Notes under the pieces: model-generated | Database searches by the model: none | What the model was told of the DNA's origin: nothing | What the model saw: the letters and a program-made list of their open reading frames with translations, nothing else | NCBI RefSeq assembly: GCF_900176645.1 | Contig: NZ_FXAN01000013.1 | Span: forward strand, 1-64,000 | Direction: 5' to 3' | Length of the DNA stretch: 64,000 bases | From: Burkholderia singularis | Lineage (GTDB): Bacteria; Pseudomonadota; Gammaproteobacteria; Burkholderiales; Burkholderiaceae | Shown: positions 29,296 to 37,293 of the stretch, piece by piece | Layout: each line of letters starts with the position of its first letter | How positions within the stretch are numbered: the first letter of the stretch is position 1 | Made by a program: the position numbers and the translations under genes

Positions 29296-29768
29296 TCGCC
29301 CGTTTTCAGGCCTGGGGCCTTGAAACACGAATTGGGCAAGGCGCTGGAGACCTGTTTTGATGCATCGGAAGTTGGCTTGCGCCGAGTTCGACGGCGCTGC
29401 GGTTGCGCTTTTTGCGGTATGCGCCGTCACGTGCCGTCACGAGGTGGCGATGCCTGGGGTTTTTCGGCGCGGCATGCGCGCCGGGGCCGGCTGCGCGCGG
29501 TTCACCGCGCGCGCAGTTGCGATGTCCATTCCGCATGTATGCGTTCGCGCGCGGGTTCGGTTGCTTGCCGGCGTGCGCGCCGACGCCCCGGCGCGCCTTC
29601 ATTTGGCCGCGGCGGTTCATCCGATGCTCCGTCCGCGCGGCCGGAAGGCGCGGGCCCGGACGCTCTACGACTTCAAGGAGGTCCAGCACACTGTCCTCAA
29701 GTCGTGAGAATTTCAAACGGGATTCGTGGTGGTGCCGAAAATCCGTGCGGCGCCGTTTCCGCCTCTAT

Positions 29769-29814
29769 CCCGGCGCTCAGCGCGCGGCATACGATCCGCG
29801 CGCTGAGCGCCGGG
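29769..29814. repeat. 19-bp perfect inverted repeat upstream of livH
   Basis: CCCGGCGCTCAGCGCGCGG (29769-29787), an 8-base loop CATACGAT and the exact reverse complement (29796-29814). No T-run follows, so it is not a standard terminator. It sits 118 bases before the livH start and could be an RNA hairpin, a protein-binding palindrome or a dispersed repeat unit. Confidence 0.8.
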
Positions 29815-29931
29815 GCGACATCACCTACCGGTATTGATTCAGGACCCGCAGTGTCCGCCGAAACGGTGCGACTCCATCGCTTATCCGCGTGGCCGAGCAT
29901 CGTCCGGACGGCACGGACCAAGGAGCTTTAA

Positions 29932-30882
29932 ATGGATATTTTCATCCAGCAGATTCTCAACGGGCTGGTGCTCGGCAGCATCTACGCCATCATCGCGTTG
30001 GGCTACACGATGGTGTACGGCATTCTCGGCATCATCAACTTCGCGCACGGCGATGTGCTGATGGTGGGCGCAATGGTTGCACTCTCCGCGATCACCGTGT
30101 TGCAGAACCATTTTCCCGGGCTGGGCCACATCGCGACGCTGGCCATCGGGCTCGTGATTGCCGCGCTCGTTTGCGCGTGCGTCGGCTTTACGGTCGAGCG
30201 CGTCGCGTACCGGCCGCTGCGCCGCGCGCCGCGCCTCGCGCCGCTGATCACCGCGATCGGCGTGTCGATCCTGTTGCAGACGGCCGCGATGATGATCTGG
30301 TCGCGCAATCCGCTGCCATTTCCGCAGCTTCTGCCGACCGATCCGATCAGCGTGATCAAGGCGGGCGAGAACAATCCGGGCGCGGTGATTTCTCTGACTG
30401 AGATCACGATCATCATCGTCGCATTCGTGGTGATGGGCGGGCTCCTGCTGCTCGTGCACAAGACCAAGCTTGGCCGCGCGATGCGTGCGATCGCCGAGAA
30501 CCCGAGCACGGCGAGTCTGATGGGCGTGAATCCGAACTTCGTGATTTCGGCGACGTTCATGATCGGCTCGGCGCTGGCCGCGCTCGCGGGCGTGATGATC
30601 GCGTCCGAGTATGGCAACGTGCATTTCTACATGGGTTTCATTCCCGGCATGAAGGCATTCACGGCCGCCGTGCTCGGCGGGATCGGCAATCTCGGCGGCG
30701 CGATGGTGGGCGGCGTGCTGCTCGGTCTCATCGAGCAACTGGGCGCCGGCTATATCGGCAATCTGACGGGCGGGGTGTTCGGCAGTAACTATCAGGACGT
30801 GTTCGCGTTCATCGTGCTCATCGTCGTGCTGGTGTTCCGGCCGTCGGGCCTGCTGGGCGAACGTGTCGCCGATCGCGCGTAA
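29932..30882 (+). CDS. livH: Branched-chain amino-acid ABC transporter permease LivH
   Basis: A 316-residue inner-membrane permease with about eight hydrophobic helices. The family N-terminus QQILNGLVLGSIYAIIALGYTMVYGILGIINFAHGD is clear, and KAFTAAVLGGIGNLGGAMVGGVLLGLIEQLG near residues 240-270 is the second signature. An AGGAG site precedes the ATG. It pairs with LivM to form the transmembrane pore. The operon has no gene for the periplasmic binding protein, so the system must use one encoded elsewhere and the exact substrate is not fixed by context. Confidence 0.93.
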   Translation: MDIFIQQILNGLVLGSIYAIIALGYTMVYGILGIINFAHGDVLMVGAMVALSAITVLQNHFPGLGHIATLAIGLVIAALVCACVGFTVERVAYRPLRRAPRLAPLITAIGVSILLQTAAMMIWSRNPLPFPQLLPTDPISVIKAGENNPGAVISLTEITIIIVAFVVMGGLLLLVHKTKLGRAMRAIAENPSTASLMGVNPNFVISATFMIGSALAALAGVMIASEYGNVHFYMGFIPGMKAFTAAVLGGIGNLGGAMVGGVLLGLIEQLGAGYIGNLTGGVFGSNYQDVFAFIVLIVVLVFRPSGLLGERVADRA

Positions 30883-30896
30883 CGGGGGAGAACAAC

Positions 30897-32066
30897 ATGA
30901 CATCGATTCAACCGATCGAAACGTCCGCGACGCTCGTCGACGAGCGTCATACCGCGAAGACGGTCACTGTCGGCGTGTTGACCGCCGCGCTTGTGATTGC
31001 CGCGCCGCTCATCATCGGCGCGACGGGCGGCAACTATTGGGTGCGCGTGCTCGATTTCGCGATGCTGTACGTGATGCTCGCGCTGGGGCTGAATGTCGTC
31101 GTCGGCTTCGCGGGGCTGCTCGACCTCGGCTACATCGCGTTCTACGCGGTGGGCGCTTATACCGCGGCGCTGTTGAGTTCGCCGCATCTGACGTCGCATT
31201 TCGACTGGATCGCGCAGCTCGCGCCTGCCGGCCTGCATGTGCCGTTTCTCGTCATCGTGCCGATCGCGATGGCGCTCGCGGCGGTGTTCGGCATTCTGCT
31301 CGGCGCGCCGACGCTGCGTCTGCGCGGCGACTATCTCGCGATCGTCACGCTCGGCTTCGGTGAGATCGTGCGGATCTTCATGAACAACCTGGATCGTCCG
31401 GTCAACGTGACGAACGGGCCGCAAGGGATCACGGGCGTCGATCCGGTCAAGGTGGCGGGTTTCAACTTCGCGCAGACGCATGAGATCTTCGGCTTCTCGC
31501 TGCCCTCGGTCTATTTGTATTACTACCTGTTCGTGCTTTGCGCGCTGCTCGTGATCTGGGTCTGCACACGGCTGCAACACTCGCGGATCGGCCGCGCGTG
31601 GGCCGCGATCCGCGAGGACGAGATCGCCGCGAAGGCGATGGGCATCAACACCCGTAACGTGAAACTGCTTGCGTTCGCCATGGGCGCGTCGTTCGGCGGT
31701 CTGTCGGGCGCGATGTTCGGCGCGTTTCAGGGCTTCGTGTCGCCGGAATCGTTCACGTTCTGGGAATCGGTCGTCGTGCTCGCGTGCGTCGTGCTGGGCG
31801 GCATGGGACATATTCCGGGCGTGATTCTCGGCGCCGTGCTGCTCGCCGTGTTCCCCGAATTTCTGCGCTCGACGATGAGTCCGCTGCAACACATGCTGTT
31901 CGGCCACGACGTTGTCGATACCGAAGTGATCCGTCAGGCGCTGTATGGCCTCGCGATGGTCGTCATCATGCTGTATCGCTCGGAGGGCCTGTGGCCCGCG
32001 CCGAAGCATGAGGACAAGATCGCGAAATTGGCGAAACGCGGCGGCAAGAAGCCGGTGCGCGCTTGA
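30897..32066 (+). CDS. livM: Branched-chain amino-acid ABC transporter permease LivM
   Basis: A 389-residue permease partner of LivH. Family segments include VMLALGLNVVVGFAGLLDLGYIAFYAVGAYTAALL, LRLRGDYLAIVTLGFGEIVRI (the cytoplasmic coupling-type loop), and AAIREDEIAAKAMGINTRNVKLLAFAMGASFGGLSGAMFG. The protein has about ten hydrophobic helices and a basic C-terminal tail (KLAKRGGKKPVRA). It starts 14 bases after livH. A duplicated structured element lies between it and livG. Confidence 0.93.
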   Translation: MTSIQPIETSATLVDERHTAKTVTVGVLTAALVIAAPLIIGATGGNYWVRVLDFAMLYVMLALGLNVVVGFAGLLDLGYIAFYAVGAYTAALLSSPHLTSHFDWIAQLAPAGLHVPFLVIVPIAMALAAVFGILLGAPTLRLRGDYLAIVTLGFGEIVRIFMNNLDRPVNVTNGPQGITGVDPVKVAGFNFAQTHEIFGFSLPSVYLYYYLFVLCALLVIWVCTRLQHSRIGRAWAAIREDEIAAKAMGINTRNVKLLAFAMGASFGGLSGAMFGAFQGFVSPESFTFWESVVVLACVVLGGMGHIPGVILGAVLLAVFPEFLRSTMSPLQHMLFGHDVVDTEVIRQALYGLAMVVIMLYRSEGLWPAPKHEDKIAKLAKRGGKKPVRA

Positions 32067-32084
32067 AGGGAGCGGGTGGGGTGA

Positions 32085-32160
32085 GCGCTGAAGCGCTAAC
32101 GCCCGCCGACAGCGTTGCATGGGGCAGGGGCAAGTGCTGAAGCGCTAACTCCTGCCGACA
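32085..32160 (+). repeat. Two 27-base repeat copies in the livM-livG gap
   Basis: Copies at 32085-32111 and 32134-32160 share GCTGAAGCGCTAAC and GCCGACA (49-base period). Each has an inner AGYG-CTGAAG-CGCT hairpin. Each also has an outer stem that differs in sequence yet still pairs: GCGGGT with GCCCGC in copy 1, and GGCAGG (32123-32128) with CCTGCC (32151-32156) in copy 2. Copy 2 runs into the livG ribosome-binding site. Confidence 0.75.
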
Positions 32161-32166
32161 CAGGAG
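32149..32166 (+). promoter_or_regulatory. Hairpin that can hide the livG ribosome-binding site
   Basis: CTCCTG (32149-32154) pairs with CAGGAG (32161-32166), which contains the livG Shine-Dalgarno AGGAG eight bases before the ATG at 32175. CCTGCC (32151-32156) can instead pair with GGCAGG upstream (32123-32128). The two pairings share bases and exclude each other. Confidence 0.5.
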
Positions 32167-32174
32167 AGAAGGTA

Positions 32175-32948
32175 ATGAGCGAACAAATTCGTCTGTCCGT
32201 CAAAGGCGTGAATAAACGCTTCGGCGGCCTGCAGGCGCTGTCCGATGTCGGCCTCCAGATTCGGGAAGGCGAAATCTACGGTCTCATCGGTCCGAACGGC
32301 GCGGGCAAGACCACGTTCTTCAACGTGATCACCGGGCTCTACACGCCCGACTCCGGCGAGTTCAAGCTCGACGGCGAAACTTATACGCCAACCGCCGTCC
32401 ATCAGGTCGCAAAAGCGGGCATCGCCCGAACGTTTCAGAATATCCGTCTGTTTGGCGGAATGACGGCGCTCGAGAACGTGATGGTCGGGCGCCATGTGCG
32501 CACGAAGCACGGCCTGATCGGCGCGGTGTTCCAAACACCCGCCGAGCGCAAGGAAGAGCGCGAGATCAGGGAGCGCGCGATCGAACTGCTCGATTACGTC
32601 GGCGTGCTGCAGTATGCGGACTACACTGCGCGCAATCTGTCATACGGCCATCAGCGGCGTCTGGAGATCGCCCGCGCGCTCGCGACCGATCCGAAACTGC
32701 TCGCGCTCGACGAGCCGGCGGCAGGGATGAACGCGACCGAGAAAGTCGAACTCACACGGCTGCTCGACAAAATCCGTGCCGATGGCCGCACGATCCTGTT
32801 GATCGAACACGACGTGAAGCTCGTGATGGGGCTGTGCAATCGGATGACGGTGCTCGATTACGGCAAGGTGATCGCCGAGGGGCTGCCGCAGGACGTGCAG
32901 AAGGACCCGAAAGTGATTGAAGCTTATCTCGGCGCAGGGGTGCACTGA
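32175..32948 (+). CDS. livG: Branched-chain amino-acid ABC transporter ATPase LivG
   Basis: A 257-residue cytoplasmic ATP-binding subunit. Walker A is GPNGAGKTT (about 38-46). The Q-loop region is ARTFQNIRLFGGMTALENV and the signature LSYGHQRRLEIARALATDPKLLALDEP, with Walker B at its end. The LivG-type C-terminal extension (GKVIAEGLPQDVQKDPKVIEAYLG) is present. I start it at 32175 with AGGAG upstream; the in-frame ATG at 32115 falls in the repeat region. Its stop overlaps the livF start by one base. Confidence 0.95.
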   Translation: MSEQIRLSVKGVNKRFGGLQALSDVGLQIREGEIYGLIGPNGAGKTTFFNVITGLYTPDSGEFKLDGETYTPTAVHQVAKAGIARTFQNIRLFGGMTALENVMVGRHVRTKHGLIGAVFQTPAERKEEREIRERAIELLDYVGVLQYADYTARNLSYGHQRRLEIARALATDPKLLALDEPAAGMNATEKVELTRLLDKIRADGRTILLIEHDVKLVMGLCNRMTVLDYGKVIAEGLPQDVQKDPKVIEAYLGAGVH

Positions 32949-33664
32949 TGGCAGCGGCAATGTTGAAAATCAAAGGCTTGCAGGTCAACTACGGCGGCAT
33001 CCAGGCGGTCAAGGGCGTCGATCTGGAAGTCCGTCAGGGCGAGCTCGTCACGCTGATCGGCGCGAACGGCGCGGGCAAGACCACGACGATGAAGGCGATC
33101 ACGGGGCTCAAGCCGTATTCGGCGGGCGACATCGAGTACGACGGCCAGTCGATCAAGGGCGTGCCGACGCACGAGCTGCTCAAGCGCGGCCTTGCGATGG
33201 TACCGGAAGGGCGCGGCATCTTCGCGCGGATGTCGATCGTCGAAAACATGCAGATGGGCGCATACCTGCGCAACGACAGCGACGGCATCAAGCAGGACGT
33301 GGAGCGGATGTTCGGCTTTTTCCCCCGTTTGAAGGAGCGGGCGACGCAGCTGGCGGGCACGCTGTCGGGCGGCGAGCAGCAGATGCTCGCGATGGCGCGC
33401 GCGATTCTGAGCCGGCCCAAGCTGTTGCTGCTCGACGAGCCGTCGATGGGGCTGTCGCCGATCATGGTCGAGAAGATCTTCGAGGTGGTGCGCGAGATCT
33501 CGAAGGAGGGGCTCACGGTGCTGCTCGTCGAGCAGAACGCACGCCTCGCGTTGCAGGCAGCCGATCGCGGCTATGTGATGGATTCCGGGACGGTCACGAT
33601 GTCGGGCGACGCCAAGCAGATGCTCGACGATCCGAAGGTGCGCGCGGCGTACCTCGGCGAGTGA
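32948..33664 (+). CDS. livF: Branched-chain amino-acid ABC transporter ATPase LivF
   Basis: A 238-residue second ATPase, forming a heterodimer with LivG. Walker A is GANGAGKTTTMKAITG (about 37-52), the signature LSGGEQQMLAMARAILSRPKLLLLDEPSMGLSPIMVE, and the H-loop VLLVEQNARLAL. LPQG-type features (MVPEGRGIFARMSIVENMQMG) are typical of LivF. It overlaps livG by one base (TGATG), so it is translationally coupled. It is the last gene of the operon, before a strong terminator. Confidence 0.96.
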   Translation: MAAAMLKIKGLQVNYGGIQAVKGVDLEVRQGELVTLIGANGAGKTTTMKAITGLKPYSAGDIEYDGQSIKGVPTHELLKRGLAMVPEGRGIFARMSIVENMQMGAYLRNDSDGIKQDVERMFGFFPRLKERATQLAGTLSGGEQQMLAMARAILSRPKLLLLDEPSMGLSPIMVEKIFEVVREISKEGLTVLLVEQNARLALQAADRGYVMDSGTVTMSGDAKQMLDDPKVRAAYLGE

Positions 33665-33713
33665 GCGCATGATCGCGCCGCGCACGGCGACGCATTGCGT
33701 TCCGATACTTTCG

Positions 33714-33748
33714 AAAGGCCGTCACCGCTCGTCGTGACGGCCTTTTTC
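33714..33748 (+). terminator. Terminator of the liv operon
   Basis: AAAGGCCGTCAC (33714-33725) pairs with GTGACGGCCTTT (33734-33745) and is followed by T-rich sequence, 50 bases after livF. Confidence 0.9.
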
Positions 33749-33851
33749 CTATCGGGCGTTCGCAGGCGCGGCGAACTTCCCGCGCGCTGCCGAATCCATT
33801 CACGCAGCGCGTATGTCGCGCGTGCGATAACCCCGAACTGGGAGGCGAAGC

Positions 33852-34526
33852 ATGAGTCTGGATTACGGTTTCGTAAAGGCGAAGGTGAAAGCGGTGGCGG
33901 GGCTGAAGGCGGCCGGGCATGGCGCCGAGACGCAATATCATGTGCATCTGACGCTCGCGTTGCCGACGGGCGATTGGGATGTCGCGATCAATGTCGGCAC
34001 CAATGATGCAGACGACTTGCTCAAATACAAGCTCGTCTACGATTTCCATCATCCGATTACCGGCACGCTCGCGGCGGCGCAGGAGGGCTACACGGATCTC
34101 ACCGGCCGCGACGCGCTGCCCGCGCTCGACTACATGCGCAGCGACATCCTGAGCGAGACAGGCGCGTGGCGCCTGAGCGACGTGATGGACGGTTCCGAGC
34201 ATGCGGAGCCGATACCGTCGGTGCTGCGTCTCGTCAACCAGGCGCAACAGCAAGGTCTCGATTTCTACGTGTTCGGCCGGACCTACAGCGAAGGCAACGG
34301 CATTCACGACACGCACATGAACCAGGGGTCGTCCGGCGCGCATTATCTGCACCGCGCGGGGGACGACGGCACCGATCACAACGATGTGTGGCAGGATGGC
34401 GCGCTGATGGTTTGTATCGATGGCAACCAGCAGTGGGCCGCTTATTTCGCGGCATTCGAGCAGCAGGCGGTGCCGACCGACGCGCTCGGCAATCCGCAGC
34501 CGGGCTCGGGGCCGATCACGGCGTGA
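33852..34526 (+). CDS. YukJ-like protein (DUF2278)
   Basis: A 224-residue soluble protein of the YukJ/DUF2278 family, whose function is not established. The family start LDYGFVKAKV is followed by HVHLTL and WDVAINVGTND. The middle has VYDFHHPITGTL, and the C-terminal half has GLDFYVFGRTYSEGNGIHDTHMNQGSSGAHYLHRAGDDGTDHNDVWQDGALMV. The conserved His/Asp cluster in that half (GIHDTHMNQG, DHNDVWQDG) could bind metal or form an active site, which is inference. GGAGG precedes the ATG. It is transcribed alone, between the liv terminator and convergent argD. Confidence 0.82.
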   Translation: MSLDYGFVKAKVKAVAGLKAAGHGAETQYHVHLTLALPTGDWDVAINVGTNDADDLLKYKLVYDFHHPITGTLAAAQEGYTDLTGRDALPALDYMRSDILSETGAWRLSDVMDGSEHAEPIPSVLRLVNQAQQQGLDFYVFGRTYSEGNGIHDTHMNQGSSGAHYLHRAGDDGTDHNDVWQDGALMVCIDGNQQWAAYFAAFEQQAVPTDALGNPQPGSGPITA

Positions 34527-34691
34527 CGCGCGGCGCGCATGGGTCGCGCGCTGCCCGCGCGGCCCATTCGAGTATTCGGAAAATGCGGCGCGCCGCACGG
34601 CGCGCGCGGTGTCGATATCGCGGTGCGCGAGTTCCGCCCGCCCATCGAGAGCGGGCCGGCTGCGCACGGTGCGCGCGCCGGCACGCTCTCA

Positions 34692-35876
34692 TCAAAGCGA
34701 ATCGAGCACCGAGCGCAGCATCGCGAGCATCTGATCGATCTCGTCGATGCTCACGTTGAGCGCCGGCATGAAGCGCAGCAGATTGGGCCGCGCGGCGTTC
34801 AGCAGCAGGCCCACCGGCTGCATGTCGCGCGCCTTCTCGACGATCTGCGGGCCGATGTCCTTGCCGAGCAGCAGCGCACGCAGCAGGCCTTCGCCACGTT
34901 CGCCTTCGAAGCCGCGCTCGTCGGACAGCTCGAGCAGCTTTTCCTTCAGATATTCGCCGCGCGCGCGCACGCCTTCGAGGAAGCCGGGCGCAACGAGCTG
35001 CGAGATCACCGCATGGCCCGCCGCCGTCATCAGCGGGTTGCCGTTGTAGGTGCCGCCCTGATCGCCTGCCTCGAACACCGCGACATCGGCCTTCGCGAGC
35101 AGCGCCGCGAGCGGCACGCCGCCGCCCAGGCCCTTGCCGAGCGTCATGATGTCCGGCTCGACGTTCGCGAGTTCGTATGCGAACAGCGTGCCGGCGCGGC
35201 CGCAACCGCTTTGCACTTCGTCGACGATCAACAGCAGGCCGTGCTGCTTCGTCAGCGCGCGCAACTGGTGCATGAATTCGCGCGTCGCCGGAATCACGCC
35301 GCCTTCGCCCTGGATGGGCTCCAGCATCACGGCGACTGTCTTGTCGCCGATCAGCTTTTCGACCGACGCGATATCGTTGAGCTCGGCCTTCGGGAAACCC
35401 GGCACCTGCGGGGCGAAGAGCGTATCCCAGCCGGGCTTGCCGCTTGCCGACATCGTCGCGAGCGTGCGGCCGTGGAAAGCATGGTCGAACGTGATGATCT
35501 CGTAGGCGCCGTTCTTGTATTGACGGCCCCACTTGCGCGCGAGCTTGATCGCGCCTTCGTTCGCTTCCGCGCCGCTGTTCGCGAAGAATACCTTGTCGAA
35601 GACGCTATGCTGCGTGAGCAGGGCCGCGAGCTTGGCCATCGGTTCGTTGTAGAAGGCGGGCGAAGGGTTGAGCAGCTTCTCCGCTTGCGCCTGCAGCGCG
35701 TGCACGAGGCCGTCGTTGCAGTGGCCGAGGCAATTGACCGCCCAACCCTGGATGAAGTCCAGATAGCGCTTGCCGGTATGGTCGTGGAGCCACGATCCCT
35801 TGCCGTGCGTGAACACGATGTCGGGGCGGTTCGTGATGTACATCAGCGAGTCGATCGGGTAATCGGTCAACGGCAT
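34692..35876 (-). CDS. argD: Acetylornithine aminotransferase (class III, PLP)
   Basis: A 394-residue PLP enzyme of arginine biosynthesis, converting N-acetylglutamate semialdehyde to N-acetylornithine. Features: [17 protein letters not shown] near 44-60, [33 protein letters not shown], the cofactor Asp in [15 protein letters not shown], and the PLP lysine in [17 protein letters not shown]. Related ornithine or succinylornithine transaminases cannot be fully excluded. I start it at 35876 with a GGAG upstream. The leader (35877-36107) contains an Arg-rich small ORF and an intrinsic terminator, suggesting regulation by arginine. Confidence 0.9.
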   Translation of the reverse strand: MPLTDYPIDSLMYITNRPDIVFTHGKGSWLHDHTGKRYLDFIQGWAVNCLGHCNDGLVHALQAQAEKLLNPSPAFYNEPMAKLAALLTQHSVFDKVFFANSGAEANEGAIKLARKWGRQYKNGAYEIITFDHAFHGRTLATMSASGKPGWDTLFAPQVPGFPKAELNDIASVEKLIGDKTVAVMLEPIQGEGGVIPATREFMHQLRALTKQHGLLLIVDEVQSGCGRAGTLFAYELANVEPDIMTLGKGLGGGVPLAALLAKADVAVFEAGDQGGTYNGNPLMTAAGHAVISQLVAPGFLEGVRARGEYLKEKLLELSDERGFEGERGEGLLRALLLGKDIGPQIVEKARDMQPVGLLLNAARPNLLRFMPALNVSIDEIDQMLAMLRSVLDSL

Positions 35877-35925
35877 GGCGGCGGGCTCCGGGCAGGGGGG
35901 CGAAATGAAGCGGAATGAAAAGCAA

Positions 35926-35953
35926 CAAAAAAGCCACGGTGCATGCCGTGGCT
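35926..35953 (-). terminator. Intrinsic terminator in the argD leader (possible attenuator)
   Basis: On the minus strand GCCACGG-CATGCA-CCGTGGC is followed by TTTTTTG, a textbook terminator 50 bases before the argD ATG. Its 5' arm (plus-strand 35943-35953) is complementary, with one small internal loop, to plus-strand 36012-36023 upstream in the same leader, a possible antiterminator pairing. Confidence 0.8.
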
Positions 35954-35991
35954 GGGTGGTTCGAACAGCTTGCGCGTAACACGGAAGCGGG

Positions 35992-36075
35992 TTAGGCGCG
36001 AGTCCGTGACGAGCCGGCGGCATCCGGGACGGGAAGCGGGCGGCGACGTCGAAGCGTGGACTGGAAACGGTTCAT
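35992..36075 (-). CDS. Possible Arg-rich leader peptide of argD
   Basis: A 27-codon ORF, ATG at 36073-36075 to TAA at 35992-35994, begins [14 protein letters not shown] and contains seven Arg codons, four of them consecutive (codons 9-12). It ends 38 bases before the argD-leader terminator. No Shine-Dalgarno sequence is visible upstream, so if expressed it would be weakly initiated or leaderless. Position and composition fit a transcription-attenuation peptide; Arg-rich chance ORFs are common in such GC-rich DNA, so the call is tentative. Confidence 0.35.
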   Translation of the reverse strand: MNRFQSTLRRRRPLPVPDAAGSSRTRA

Positions 36076-36106
36076 GGGCGCAAGCTTAAGGCACGCTTGG
36101 CTTCAA

Positions 36107-36146
36107 GTAAACCGCCGCGACGCGGCAATTCGGTGTCGCGGCGGTT
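36107..36146 (-). terminator. Hairpin after the ferredoxin-reductase gene
   Basis: AACCGCCGCGAC and its reverse complement form a perfect 12-bp stem (plus-strand 36110-36121 with 36135-36146) with a 13-base loop, followed on the minus strand by TACTTG. It lies 32 bases after the stop codon at 36178. The tail is short on T, so termination may be partial. Confidence 0.55.
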
Positions 36147-36177
36147 CGATCTGCGCGCACATGCCGGCGCAAGGCAC

Positions 36178-37209
36178 TCAGACCGTATGCGCGAGGTCCG
36201 CGGCGCTCGTGAACGAATCGGCGTAGAACGCGTCCGCGGGCAGACCATGATGCTGCGTGAAGTCGCGCTGCGCCGATTCGACCATCACCGGCGCGCCGCA
36301 TGCATACACCTCATGGCCCGACAGATCCGGCAGATCCTCGATCACCGCGCGGTGCACGAAGCCTGTGCGGCCCGTCCAGCCGTCGCTGTCGTCGGGCTCG
36401 GAGAGCACCGGCACGAACTTGAAGTTCGGGATTTCGCCCGCCCATTGTTCGGCGACGTCGAGCAGATACAGATCCTTCTTGCGGCGCGCGCCCCAGTAAA
36501 GCGTCATTGGACGCTCGAGCTTCAGGTGCTTTACATGCTCGATGATCGCCTTGATCGGCGCGAAGCCCGTGCCGGAGGCGAGCAGCACGATCGGCTTGTC
36601 CGATTCCTCGCGCAGGAAGAACGTGCCGAGCGGGCCTTCAAAGCGCAGGATATCGCGCTCCTTCATCGCGCCGAACACATGATCGGTGAACTTGCCGCCC
36701 GGCATGTGGCGGATGTGCAACTCGATCGGACCGTCCTCGTGCGGCGGTGTCGCCATCGAGTAGCTGCGGCGCGTGCCGTCCTTCAGGATGAATTCGATGT
36801 ATTGACCGGCGAGGTACTGCAGCCGCTCGTTTGCGGGAAGCTGCAGTTTCAGCACGATCACGTCGTCCGCGCGGCGCTCGAGCGCCGCGACGCGGCAGGG
36901 CAGCTTCTTCACTTGCACGCCGTCGACGCCCGCGATTTCGCGCACGTCGATTTCGAGGTCGCTTTGCGGTTTCGCGCAGCACATCAGCGCCAGGCCGCGC
37001 GTGCGTTCGTCGTTTGACAGCGCCGACGCCGAATGCGGCCCCTGCTCGATCTGACCTTGCGTGACCGCGCCCTTGCACGAGCCGCATGCGCCGTTCTTGC
37101 AACCGTACGGCAAATGCACGTTCTGACGCAGCGCTGCCGCGAGCACGGTTTCGTCGGCCTCGACCTGGAATTGCCGGCCGCTTTGCTTGATGGTTACGTT
37201 AAAAGCCAT
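36178..37209 (-). CDS. Ferredoxin/flavin oxidoreductase (CDP-6-deoxy-glucoseen reductase-like)
   Basis: A 343-residue two-part electron-transfer protein. The N-terminal plant-type [2Fe-2S] domain has YGCKNGACGSCKG plus a later cysteine in LMCCAKP. The C-terminal ferredoxin-NADP reductase-like part has RSYSMATPP (FAD), GTGFAPIKAIIEH and the YACGAPVMVESAQRDF tail (NAD(P)H). The order matches AscD/CDP-6-deoxy-delta-3,4-glucoseen reductase annotations, but no deoxysugar genes are nearby, so a general reductase partner of an unknown oxygenase or reductase is likelier. It is divergent from the SDR gene. Confidence 0.88.
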   Translation of the reverse strand: MAFNVTIKQSGRQFQVEADETVLAAALRQNVHLPYGCKNGACGSCKGAVTQGQIEQGPHSASALSNDERTRGLALMCCAKPQSDLEIDVREIAGVDGVQVKKLPCRVAALERRADDVIVLKLQLPANERLQYLAGQYIEFILKDGTRRSYSMATPPHEDGPIELHIRHMPGGKFTDHVFGAMKERDILRFEGPLGTFFLREESDKPIVLLASGTGFAPIKAIIEHVKHLKLERPMTLYWGARRKKDLYLLDVAEQWAGEIPNFKFVPVLSEPDDSDGWTGRTGFVHRAVIEDLPDLSGHEVYACGAPVMVESAQRDFTQHHGLPADAFYADSFTSAADLAHTV

Positions 37210-37293
37210 AAGTCCGTTGAGAACAGTATGTGGGGACCGTGCGATTCAGGCACGGCAGCTACAATGCATCCCGAAGGAATCAACCGGTACACC

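Larger units (their letters stand above)
29080..29931 (+). other. 852-base leader/spacer before the liv operon
   Basis: No convincing gene. It contains the ispH terminator (29117-29147), an AT-rich stretch with a candidate promoter (29268-29295), an isolated perfect Shine-Dalgarno AAGGAGGT at 29675-29682 with no ATG/GTG/TTG behind it, and a 19-bp perfect inverted repeat at 29769-29814. Open frames of 116 and 203 codons exist on the plus strand but have Arg/Ala-rich, featureless translations. If transcription starts at the candidate promoter, livH has a leader of about 630 nt. Confidence 0.5.

Noticed and set aside
29357-29707. 116-codon open frame in the spacer before livH
   Set aside because: The translation is Arg/Ala/Val-rich without a domain, the start lacks a good ribosome-binding site, and long chance frames are common at this GC content.
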